Of a DNA stretch of 64,000 bases, positions 54,783 to 62,680 are shown one piece after another. Under the pieces are notes generated by a model. That model searched no databases, had not been told where the DNA came from, and saw nothing but the letters and a program-made list of their open reading frames with translations. Numbering within the stretch: position 1 is the first letter of the stretch; every line of letters starts with the position of its first letter. The DNA comes from Chloroflexota bacterium (lineage in GTDB: Bacteria; Chloroflexota; Anaerolineae; Anaerolineales; UBA4823): assembly GCA_029782365.1 (NCBI GenBank), contig JAKOUW010000160.1, positions 186,001 to 250,000 on the forward strand, given 5' to 3'. Position numbers and translations under genes: made by a program.

Positions 54783-55994
54783 ATGACTTACACGACCATT
54801 ATGCTTGAGGAACAAATGCAAAACGAACGGTTTGCCCGGGCGCAAACGGCTCTCGAGAATGGGGACATGACCGTACTGCCCATCGATCCGTGTCAATGGA
54901 TCGTTGTCAGCATCGGTACATCCACGAAGGGGAAGAAGAGCCGCTATACCGTCACACTGGACGGTGACACCTGGGCCTGCACCTGCCCGGATTTTACTGG
55001 AAGATGCCAGCGCTTCGGACTTATCTGCAAACACATTGAAGCAGTCCGGCTAACTGAAGTGAGGCGCATTCCCGAGGCAGGCAATATCGAATTCACCAAC
55101 ACGGAAAATGCTTTACCAGTTCAACAAACGGAGGAACTTATGAACCAAACACCCCCAATGGCCCTGGACACGGCTAGTCAGGGGCTGCCCATCGCTCAAA
55201 TTGGCATGGACGCGCCGCCCGCCGACAAAGTGATCTGGCGGCTGCGCCAGCCCCTGGACATGAACCGGGTCAAGCGCCGCCAAGCACCTGGCCAGGGAAC
55301 AGTACCTTACCTTGAGGGTTTTGATGTAATTGAAATGGCCAATGACCTGTTTATGTTTCATTGGTCGTTCGACCTGCTCAGCGAGCCTAAAGTAATGCGC
55401 TGGGACAAGGTAGTTACCTTTTACGATCAGCACGCCCGAAAGAAGGTCCCAGTGCTGGGCGAGGATGGCAAGCCGACTACAGACGTTGCTGGGATAGTCT
55501 ACCTGACCGGTAAGGTTACCATCGAACTGGGTAGCAAGGCGTACAGCCATGCGGACATCGGGCGCTGTGTTTTCTCCGGCGACACTCCCGAAGCCCTGGA
55601 CATGGCTATCGCCGGCGCGGCAACAGACTGCCTGAAGCGTTGCTTCCGGCAGTGCGGTGAGCAATTTGGAAACAGTTTATATGATAAGGAAATCGCAAAA
55701 ACTGCCGGGTTGGACGCCGAAGGGCGCGGAAATGCCACAGAAAGTTCAACCCGCAATGGCTCGCAAGAGACACCATTACCTCACCCAATCCCATCGAAAT
55801 CCCCATCTACTACCCCACCAGCTGCTCCAGCCCAACCCGAAGCGCTCCAATATCGGGACGGGACGGCGGTCGAAATGGGAAATGTTGCGGAAGTGACCGC
55901 TTTCAACACGTTCAAATCAGATCATCAAGGCCTGGCCCCGGCCACGCGGGACGTACTTCGCGCCTGGACAGCCAGGAGCAACGGTAAAAAATAA
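54783..55994 (+). CDS. SWIM zinc finger - Rad52-like fusion protein
   Basis: 403 aa from ATG 54783 (AAGGAGG before it). Residues 35-90 are a SWIM-type zinc finger: TWACTCPDFTGRCQRFGLIC then KHIEAV, with ligands Cys66, Cys68, Cys82 and His84 (CxC...CxH). From about 140 to 310 it is a Rad52/22-type single-strand annealing domain: YLEGFDVIEMANDLFMFHWS, TGKVTIELGSKAYSHADIGR, TPEALDMAIAGAATDCLKRC, GEQFGNSLYDKE. The tail is Pro-rich and probably disordered. Rad52 proteins anneal strands coated by SSB, and an ssb gene is next. An internal ATG 55141 after GGAGG could give Rad52 alone. Confidence 0.85.
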   Translation: MTYTTIMLEEQMQNERFARAQTALENGDMTVLPIDPCQWIVVSIGTSTKGKKSRYTVTLDGDTWACTCPDFTGRCQRFGLICKHIEAVRLTEVRRIPEAGNIEFTNTENALPVQQTEELMNQTPPMALDTASQGLPIAQIGMDAPPADKVIWRLRQPLDMNRVKRRQAPGQGTVPYLEGFDVIEMANDLFMFHWSFDLLSEPKVMRWDKVVTFYDQHARKKVPVLGEDGKPTTDVAGIVYLTGKVTIELGSKAYSHADIGRCVFSGDTPEALDMAIAGAATDCLKRCFRQCGEQFGNSLYDKEIAKTAGLDAEGRGNATESSTRNGSQETPLPHPIPSKSPSTTPPAAPAQPEALQYRDGTAVEMGNVAEVTAFNTFKSDHQGLAPATRDVLRAWTARSNGKK

Positions 55995-56020
55995 TCCAGT
56001 TTACCAAAGGAGATAAACCG

Positions 56021-56434
56021 ATGTCTTTCCATACGATTGTAATCGTCGGCCATCTCGGGCGCGAGCCTGAAATGCGCTACTCACCGGCCGGGCAGGCGGT
56101 CACCAACTTCAACCTTGCCGCCAACCGCCAGTTCACCGACTCAAGTAGCCAGGTAGTCAAAGAAACCACCTGGTTCCGCATTTCGGCCTGGGGTAAGACG
56201 GCAGAAAACTGCAACCAGTACTTGCACAAAGGCAGCCTGGTGCTGGTGGAAGGCCGCCTGCTGTGCGACCCGGAAACGGGCGGTCCCCGGCTGTATTCCC
56301 GTAAGGATGGTACACCCGGCACCGCGTTCGAGGTCAGCGCCAGCACGGTGCGCTTCCTCTCCAGCCAGGAAAACCATGAGGATGAAAGTGAACCGGCTGC
56401 TGCCGGTGCAGGAGGTGAAAATATCCCGTTCTAA
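56021..56434 (+). CDS. ssb: Single-stranded DNA-binding protein
   Basis: 137 aa, AAAGGAG before ATG 56021. SFHTIVIVGHLGREPEMRYS, FNLAANRQFTD, TTWFRISAWGKTAENCNQYL and LVLVEGRLLCDP give a complete bacterial SSB OB fold. The C-terminal tip is ENIPF after an acidic linker, close to the normal DDIPF that binds partner proteins. It lies 27 nt after the SWIM-Rad52 gene. It is shorter than housekeeping SSBs and probably the element's own. Confidence 0.95.
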   Translation: MSFHTIVIVGHLGREPEMRYSPAGQAVTNFNLAANRQFTDSSSQVVKETTWFRISAWGKTAENCNQYLHKGSLVLVEGRLLCDPETGGPRLYSRKDGTPGTAFEVSASTVRFLSSQENHEDESEPAAAGAGGENIPF

Positions 56435-56466
56435 AACCATTATGAAAGCATCATTCAACTCACGGA

Positions 56467-56504
56467 GAAGGACACGCTGATTTCAGTGTGTCCTTCTTTT
56501 TTTT
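56467..56504 (+). terminator. Strong intrinsic terminator after ssb
   Basis: GAAGGACACGCTGA (56467-56480) pairs with TCAGTGTGTCCTTC (56483-56496) over 14 positions with one G-U, followed by eight T (56497-56504). It ends the OB-fold/Rad52/SSB transcript or attenuates the genes downstream. Confidence 0.85.
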
Positions 56505-56522
56505 AACCACAAGGAGGATCAC

Positions 56523-56825
56523 ATGGTTGTTGGAATGATCACCATCGGTACCTGCTACGGCGACGCCGATATCCCGGTGGAGCTGCTGGGAAAAGGCCCA
56601 CGACCGGGCACGGCCTGGGTCAAGGCGCTGAACGGCCTTCAGCCTTTCACCAAGATCAGTCACGGCGGGCCTTATCAGGACGACACCATCGTCATCCCGC
56701 TGCCTCTGGTGCGGGATGTCCACTTGGAAATGGAGCCAGGCAAGGAGCCCGTCGAAGCAGATAAAATCCTGGCCCCGGATTGGTTCCTGGAGAGCGCCTA
56801 TGAAGACCGGACTTACAGCGAATGA
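56523..56825 (+). CDS. Hypothetical protein of the mobile module
   Basis: 100 aa, AAGGAGG before ATG 56523. ITIGTCYGDADIPVELLGKG, PGTAWVKALNGLQPFTKISH, GGPYQDDTIVIPLPLVRDVH suggest a small beta-rich protein. No family recognised. The next gene starts inside its last 26 nt, so they are coupled. Confidence 0.65.
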   Translation: MVVGMITIGTCYGDADIPVELLGKGPRPGTAWVKALNGLQPFTKISHGGPYQDDTIVIPLPLVRDVHLEMEPGKEPVEADKILAPDWFLESAYEDRTYSE

Positions 56826-57366
56826 ACTGGATCAAAAGGAGCATCGGAATAACTCTCCTCCGAAAAGATCATTCATTCGAGAACGCCTGGAAATCGAGGC
56901 CACGAAGTTGTCCGTATCCATCCATGGCAGCCAGTACCTGGTCGATTTTGGCCTAGGCAGCCAACCCCGCTTCCACACGGTCAGCAAGACCAAGGAGTGC
57001 TCGTGCGGTGTGCCGTACTGTGAAGCCATCGAAGCCGTGCGCCAGTACCTGCAAGCCGGTGGGCTGCGCGCCCCTGATCCAGAAGGCATGCCGCCCTGTT
57101 CGATCTGCGGTGGCAGAACCTACCGGGATCGCACCTGGGATGGCAAGTACACCCATACGTTGGGCTGGCGCTGCGAAAAAGGCGGTTTGCGCCACTTCCT
57201 GGAAGCCAAAGCCGAACGGATCAGGAAGCAACTGGCTGAAAACCCCTGGTTGATCCCGCCCGCGCCCGGTTACCCTGGCGTGCGGCGGGACGAATTAATG
57301 ACCTATGAAGAATGCCAGGCAGCCTATCGCCGAGCTTCTTCACCTGATGATGACCCAAGCATTTGA
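56800..57366 (+). CDS. Cys-rich zinc-binding protein of the mobile module
   Basis: 188 aa from ATG 56800, overlapping the previous gene by 26 nt. LSVSIHGSQYLVDFGLGSQP, then TKECSCGVPYCEAIEAVRQY, looks like a reduced SWIM-type finger (CSC...C). A second zinc site is CSICGGRTYRDRT with WRCEKGG. The C-terminus is helical (LEAKAERIRKQLAENPWLIP). A nucleic-acid-binding role is plausible. The start could be later. Confidence 0.65.
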   Translation: MKTGLTANELDQKEHRNNSPPKRSFIRERLEIEATKLSVSIHGSQYLVDFGLGSQPRFHTVSKTKECSCGVPYCEAIEAVRQYLQAGGLRAPDPEGMPPCSICGGRTYRDRTWDGKYTHTLGWRCEKGGLRHFLEAKAERIRKQLAENPWLIPPAPGYPGVRRDELMTYEECQAAYRRASSPDDDPSI

Positions 57367-57381
57367 TTGTTCACCCCAACG

Positions 57382-57419
57382 GAGGGGGCAGCACCCCTCT
57401 AGGGGTGGTCTGTCCCCTC
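57382..57419 (+). other. Rod-like hairpin before radC
   Basis: 57382-57391 pairs with 57410-57419 (one G-U), then a 2-nt bulge, then CACCCC-TCTA-GGGGTG (57392-57407). No T run follows, so it is not a simple terminator; RNA processing or attenuation is possible. Confidence 0.55.
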
Positions 57420-57439
57420 ATTCTCTATAGGAGACAGAC

Positions 57440-58162
57440 ATGCCCAATCAACAACTTTCCCTTTTACACGACGAAATCACGCAACCCTATGCCATCCCAC
57501 GGCTGAAACTGCTGCCGATTCGCGAGCAGCCTGCTTTCCGGGTGGCCAAAGACTCGGATGCCTGCAGTCTGGCCGAGTTGCTGGCCGTCATCATCGGCGG
57601 CTCGACACAAATCGAGGCGGCAGAATGGCTGCTGTCCAGGTTCGGCTCGATCCGCAAGATTGCCCAGGCCCACGTGGATGAAATATCCAGAGTGCCAGGT
57701 ATCAGCAACCAGACGGCGCTCCGCTTGAAGGCATCTTTGGCATTGGGGCGCAAGCTGCTCCAGCCAGAGGACGACCGCCCGGTGATCCATTCGCCTGGCG
57801 ACGCTGCTCAAATCCTGATGCCCATCCTGGCCTACCGCGAACAAGAATTCCTGCTGGTGATGATGCTCGATACCCGCAATCGCTTGCTGGACACATTCGA
57901 GGTTTATCACGGCAGCCTTAATTCTTCCATGGTGCGGGTCGGTGAGGTGTTAAAGCCGGCCCTGCAGTGTAATGCCGCCGCAGTTCTGGTCAGTCACAAC
58001 CATCCTTCAGGCGACCCAACGCCCAGCCCCGAAGATGTGGCCGTCACCCGCGCCATCGTCCAGGCTGGAAAGCTCCTGGATGTCAGCGTCGTTGACCACA
58101 TCGTTTGTGGGCAGGGTTCACGGTGGGTGTCTTTGAAAGAAAAGGGGTTAGGGTTTTCATAA
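57440..58162 (+). CDS. radC: RadC-family JAB/MPN protein
   Basis: 240 aa, TAGGAG before ATG 57440. The N-terminal helix-hairpin-helix part (LAELLAVIIGGSTQIEAAEW, ISRVPGISNQTALRLKASLA) is followed by the JAMM metal site: Glu169 in RVGEVLKP, and VSHNHPSGDPTPSPED with His186, His188 and Asp199. Mobile elements often carry RadC; the role there (anti-restriction or DNA processing) is not settled. Neighbours are SSB and Rad52-like genes. Confidence 0.95.
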   Translation: MPNQQLSLLHDEITQPYAIPRLKLLPIREQPAFRVAKDSDACSLAELLAVIIGGSTQIEAAEWLLSRFGSIRKIAQAHVDEISRVPGISNQTALRLKASLALGRKLLQPEDDRPVIHSPGDAAQILMPILAYREQEFLLVMMLDTRNRLLDTFEVYHGSLNSSMVRVGEVLKPALQCNAAAVLVSHNHPSGDPTPSPEDVAVTRAIVQAGKLLDVSVVDHIVCGQGSRWVSLKEKGLGFS

Positions 58163-58191
58163 CCTTCAACGACAAGGAAAGGGAAAAACTT

Positions 58192-58614
58192 ATGGACCCA
58201 ACGATTGGAATTCAAAAAGGAAAATACCTCGATGTTGGTTTTGAGGTATCCAAACGGCTGGCCCTTGCCGGTTACGATCTGGAAAAGCCAGCCTACAGCA
58301 TCACCTGGGGGCAGATTGCCGAAGAACTGGGCTACGCACTGGTGGACCTCGGCATAGAGCCAGACCAGGTACCCGATGGCACCCTTTCATCCCTGGTGGA
58401 TGAGGTGAGGGATGCCCTTGTCAATCAAGATATCTTGCGTTGGCGTGAGGTAATCCAGTTCCGCATCACCGCATTGGAGGACCTGATACCGGAAAACCAG
58501 GAACCTGGGGAAGGAATCCTGACTGAGCAGTACGAAAATGCCACCCGGTTGGGGGACGAGGAAGGGTACTGGGTCGATGGCGGCGCGTCCGCCGATCTCT
58601 TTGATGACTTTTAG
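58192..58614 (+). CDS. Hypothetical acidic protein of the mobile module
   Basis: 140 aa from ATG 58192 (GGAAAGGGAAAAACTT before it), 29 nt after radC. It reads KYLDVGFEVSKRLALAGYDL, SITWGQIAEELGYALVDLGI, LVDEVRDALVNQDILRWREV, mainly helical, and ends with acidic GGASADLFDDF. No family recognised. The acidic end recalls proteins that mimic SSB tips, but this is only an impression. Confidence 0.65.
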   Translation: MDPTIGIQKGKYLDVGFEVSKRLALAGYDLEKPAYSITWGQIAEELGYALVDLGIEPDQVPDGTLSSLVDEVRDALVNQDILRWREVIQFRITALEDLIPENQEPGEGILTEQYENATRLGDEEGYWVDGGASADLFDDF

Positions 58615-58621
58615 GACCTTC

Positions 58622-58657
58622 GGGGAGACGCAGGATAGGTTTTCTCTGCGTCTCCCC
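58622..58657 (+). other. Perfect 12-bp hairpin
   Basis: GGGGAGACGCAG (58622-58633), 12-nt loop, CTGCGTCTCCCC (58646-58657). It begins 8 nt after a stop codon and is followed by CTTACTTC, not by a real T run. Terminator-like or processing element. Confidence 0.6.
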
Positions 58658-58677
58658 CTTACTTCACGGAGGATCAC

Positions 58678-59508
58678 ATGATGCTTTTGTATGAAAAACA
58701 AGCGGTTTACTGGCAATTGGCTGACCCTGTAACTGAAGAGGTTTGCGTAGAAACCCCATTGACCATCGCCGACATCATTCTGGGTCCTTTCGATGAGGAA
58801 TGCCTGGGAGAACACCCGCCCGAGTCAGATTGGAGCGATTGGTTTCCCCCTCCGCCTCGTATGACGGAATGGGAACTGGAAGCCCTCACCGATTGGGTCG
58901 AGACCGAAGCCGAGAAACACGATTTGAAACCTGATCCGGATACATATCGCCTTGAAGACTATTTTGACATAAGGAGACCGATGAACCCTCAACTCACTCG
59001 ATTGGAAATCCCCGTCCCGCCTGCGCCAATCCTGGAACAGGCGGTGGGCTATGAAAACACCCGCAATGCCCGGTACCTATCCCTATGGTGGGAACCTGCC
59101 GGCGATGAAGCCATGGTGTCAGACGGTTTTGTGACCTTCACCGGTCATTGGGCCGGATACCTGGCGTTCATCCATCACAAATCGATTTACCACTACCTGG
59201 CTATTTACAACCTGGGTTCCTCAGATGACCCGGCAGAATACCACCTGGTAATCGACCTACAGGAAAGGAAGATTTACATCGCAAAAGCCAGTGATGCTGA
59301 GACAATCGTGGCCGGCCAATGGGAAGTCATCCCGAATCTGGCTGGACAGGTTTTACTTTCCTCAGAAGATTACGAAGACCTGTTGAAGAGCTTTACCGAA
59401 CAAATGCAGTTCGTTCCATCGATGGAGGAGGTCAGGCAGCGCATGGAGAAGGATCATCAATCAGTCCAAACCCTTCTTGTCTGGTTGGATGACCGGTTCG
59501 GGAAATAG
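58678..59508 (+). CDS. Hypothetical protein of the mobile module
   Basis: 276 aa, GGAGG before ATG 58678 (ATG 58681 is equally possible). The first 100 residues are acidic and rich in Trp and Pro (SDWSDWFPPPPRMTEWELEA), the second part has beta character (SDGFVTFTGHWAGYLAFIHH, YHLVIDLQERKIYIAKASDA), the end is helical. An internal ATG at 58981 after AGGAG could start the second part alone, so it may be two joined proteins. No family recognised. Confidence 0.6.
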   Translation: MMLLYEKQAVYWQLADPVTEEVCVETPLTIADIILGPFDEECLGEHPPESDWSDWFPPPPRMTEWELEALTDWVETEAEKHDLKPDPDTYRLEDYFDIRRPMNPQLTRLEIPVPPAPILEQAVGYENTRNARYLSLWWEPAGDEAMVSDGFVTFTGHWAGYLAFIHHKSIYHYLAIYNLGSSDDPAEYHLVIDLQERKIYIAKASDAETIVAGQWEVIPNLAGQVLLSSEDYEDLLKSFTEQMQFVPSMEEVRQRMEKDHQSVQTLLVWLDDRFGK

Positions 59509-59533
59509 AGCCTTTCAAGCAAAGGAGGAACAC

Positions 59534-60601
59534 ATGAAAACTTACGAAGACAAATATCTGCGTGAGAAGGTCAATCGTATCATTGCCAGGCAGAAGGAAG
59601 GCCGGATCGTCATTGCGGCCTACAAGGACGGCAGCGGCCTGCTGACCAGAGAAGACTTCGGTCAAGAACTGACCCGTGCCGCTTATCCTTACGATTACGC
59701 GGTTGGAAAAGCCGGGTTTCTGAAGTACGACTCGGAACTCGGTGGGTACCTGTTCACCCCTAAGCCTGGGGAGAAGCTGCCGGCTGTTCTGAGCGATTAC
59801 CGCCCCTTGAGCCTGGCAGAAGCTGCTCTCCATTTGCAGGAACGAATGATCCAAATCCAGTGCGGCGAGACCAGCGTCACCTTCACCGGCGTCCAACCCT
59901 GGAAGGGGCTGCACGAAGTCCTGCGTGAGCTGAATGAAGAGCTGGCGCGGGTCAACGCCGGGATCGTCGTCTGGAAAATTAGGCTTGAGGAACATGAAAA
60001 AGCCAAACCAGATGATCGGCTCTATCCGGAAGGAGTGCCCAGGCTACGTAACGGGCAGGCCCTGGCGCACGTCACCGGCTACGCCTACGACAACGACCGC
60101 AACCTGGTCTACGTCGGGCTGGTCGGCTACAAGACCAGCCTGGAATCGCTCAAGGTGACAATGATGGCCGGCAAATCGCTGCAGATGGTTCAGGACGGGG
60201 TAGAAGATGTCATGCTTAGCCCCACCGATAAGTATGAACAAGCCTGGCTGGCCATGCCAGAGTATACCAGCCACCATGCAGGCTTTGTTTCACGACTGGC
60301 GCTGCCCGGAAAGTGGGAATCGGAAGATCAGGCGGCTTATGTCCTGGTCTACCGAGGATCAATGGACCCTGGGAACGAATTGATCAGTCTGTTCGTCGGG
60401 CGACTCAAAGAAGCTCTCGAAGTCCCGACCCTGGATGAGTGGGCCGCTGTACTATGGAAACATGCCAGCAACCAAAACTTCGTTCAGAATCTGACGACCG
60501 GCGGCGACTGTATCCAGGGAGCCAGGATCGACCTCCAGGCCAACTGGCAAGAATTGCTGGCTGACCTGTTGAAACAGGAGGATATCTCACTAACCGTTTG
60601 A
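59534..60601 (+). CDS. Hypothetical protein of the mobile module
   Basis: 355 aa from ATG 59534 (AAAGGAGG before it). TYEDKYLREKVNRIIARQKE, YKDGSGLLTREDFGQELTRA, TYAYDNDRNLVYVG-like and TKYEQAWLAMPEYTSHHAGF regions; no catalytic signature recognised. Mixed alpha/beta, soluble. It follows the previous gene at 25 nt and ends before a long hairpin. Confidence 0.62.
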   Translation: MKTYEDKYLREKVNRIIARQKEGRIVIAAYKDGSGLLTREDFGQELTRAAYPYDYAVGKAGFLKYDSELGGYLFTPKPGEKLPAVLSDYRPLSLAEAALHLQERMIQIQCGETSVTFTGVQPWKGLHEVLRELNEELARVNAGIVVWKIRLEEHEKAKPDDRLYPEGVPRLRNGQALAHVTGYAYDNDRNLVYVGLVGYKTSLESLKVTMMAGKSLQMVQDGVEDVMLSPTDKYEQAWLAMPEYTSHHAGFVSRLALPGKWESEDQAAYVLVYRGSMDPGNELISLFVGRLKEALEVPTLDEWAAVLWKHASNQNFVQNLTTGGDCIQGARIDLQANWQELLADLLKQEDISLTV

Positions 60602-60629
60602 TCTAGCAAGAAAAATATTGGCCCAATCA

Positions 60630-60690
60630 CCCCGGAGGGGCGCAATTCACTCCCCTCACGGGGGTGAAATGCGGCTCCTTCCGGGGATTT
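60630..60690 (+). other. Long rod-like hairpin before the methyltransferase-helicase gene
   Basis: CCCCGGA (60630-60636) pairs with TCCGGGG (60680-60686); GGGG/CTCC follows with G-U; then 60641-60654 pairs with 60660-60673 with one A-A mismatch (CGCA/TGCG, TTCACTCCC/GGGGGTGAA); loop about 60655-60659. ATTTTTATTT comes after it, so it can work as terminator or attenuator. It resembles the element at 57382 (both have CACCCC, GGAGGGG, CCCCTC in this order). Confidence 0.65.
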
Positions 60691-60714
60691 TTATTTCCCT
60701 TGAAGGAGCTTAAT

Positions 60715-62680
60715 ATGCGACCCCCTGCAATCGAACGAATGGGGTACTACCCCACCGATGATCCGGTCGTCGAGATCATCCGAACCTACATGAAACCACC
60801 CGTAGAAAAAGGGCGGCTTTTGGATCCCTGCTGCGGCGAAGGCAGAGCTGCTGTAGCCCTGGGTCAGGCGCTCAACTGCGAAACCTGGGGCGTGGAGCTC
60901 TCGCCCGAACGAGCCGAAAAAGCCCAGCAGGTGATGGATAAAGTCTACCAGGCACCCTGGCAAGCCTGTGTCCTGACCGATGAAAGCATCTCCTGGTTGT
61001 ACCTGAACCCTCCGTACGAGTACGACCGGTTCGATAATCAAAAACGCCTGGAATTAGATTTTCTCAAAACCACTACACCAAAACTAGTGCGCGGCGGCCT
61101 GCTGACCTACATCGTCCCGCAGAAGATCCTGGGGATGGTGGAGGTGGTTCGCCTACTGGCCGGACATTATGAAGCCCTCTCGATCTCCCGCTTTCCGGAT
61201 GGTTTGTTCGAGAAATTCAACCAGGTGGTGGTTTTTGCTTACAAGCGCAAATCCTACCAGCCACCCTTAGATAAAGAAGTGCTCTCGCTCCAGGCTCTGG
61301 CAACCACCAATCTGGAACCGATCCGGCCTGCCGAAGAACCGGTCTACGAGCTGCTCCCCGCGCCTTTGCGAGGCTCGAATGACCGGACGATCGTTTTCAA
61401 ACGAACCGATTGGGAGCCGGAGGAGGTGGTTGAAGCCACGGCCCAGATTGGAGTGCAACGAACCTCAGAATGGCAAGATCTGATCCATCCTACTCGCGGC
61501 CTGGCACAGCTCACTCAGCCGGTCATGCCCTTGAAGAAAGGACATATTGCGATGCTTATGGCCTCGGGCATGATGGGTACGGTAAAACTGACCGACGAAG
61601 ACGGCCATCCCATGCTCATCAAAGGACGGGTGGTCAAAGTGGTTGAGAAGAGCGAACACCCCGATCCGCAGGAAGCCGGGACAGTCGTCGAGACGTATAA
61701 AGACAAGTTTGTAACCACCGTGGCAGTCCTCAAGCAGGATGGCATCCAGATCATCCAGGACGTGAAGGGTCTGTCGGATTTCATGAAATCTCACGGCGAG
61801 AAGATCGCCGCACATGTTCTGGAAACCTACCGCCCACTCTACAACCTGGACCCCACCCGTGAGGAGATCGCCATTCTCGATACCCTTGGTCAGGGACGAA
61901 AGACCCTGCCCGGCCAGGAGCGTCCTGGCCTGCTGCCAGCCCAACGGCATGCGGCAGCCGCCATGGCCCGGTCTATCCGTAAAAACGATGTAGGCAACCT
62001 GCAAGGGGAAATGGGGCTTGGCAAATCTGTCATCGGCGCAGCCGTGATCGAGCTGCTGAACGCCTACCCGGCCCTGGTAATCTGCCCTCCTCACCTGGTG
62101 CCTAAATGGATCCGGGAAATCGAGGAAACCATCCCTGGCGCGCATGCTCGTGAGCTGCGGCGAATTGGGAGAAACACGGATGAAGCCGCGGATAGCAACG
62201 ATGTTAAAGACTTTCTGGATCAATATCAAGCGGCTTGCATAAAATCCAGTAACGATAGAATGCCCAAATGGGTGGCGGTGGTGGCGCACACCTCGGCCAA
62301 ATTCGGAGCGGGCTGGCAGCCGGCCGTCATCCGGCGCAAGGCCAGGCATCCCTTGACCGGAAAGCTGGTTGACGCCTGGGCCTGCCCGAGCTGCGGGTGG
62401 ATCGCCACGGCTGAAACGGACGGCATCCTCGTACCGGTGACTGATCCAGCTGAGCTGGCCGAGAAACGCCAGTTCTGCCAGGGGCAGGTTCCCGGATGGC
62501 AGCTGGACAGTGATGGTAAGATCAAGAACGATGCCGATGGCAATCCGGTCTGGGGTAAAAGAACCTGTAGAACGCCCTTGTTTGAGTTCAACGGCGCCCG
62601 CCGGCACAGCATCGCCGAGTACATCGCTAAGCATGCCTCCGGCGCCTTCAAGCTGCTGATCGGAGACGAAGTGCACCAGT
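60715..62680 (+). CDS. N6-adenine-type DNA methyltransferase - SNF2-like helicase fusion, 5' exon
   Basis: From ATG 60715 (AAGGAG before it) 655 codons. N-terminal methyltransferase: SAM-binding LLDPCCGEGRAAVALG (Asp37) and catalytic YLNPPY (Asn98-Tyr101). The helicase part starts near 400: Walker A LQGEMGLGKSVIG (about 428-440), motif Ia VICPPHLVPKWIREIEE, a zinc-like CPSCGW, and motif II GDEVHQ (651-655). The group II intron begins after the first base of codon 656, right at motif II. Without splicing the frame ends at TGA 62689. The rest of the helicase lies outside the window. The fusion could modify or remodel element DNA. Confidence 0.85.
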
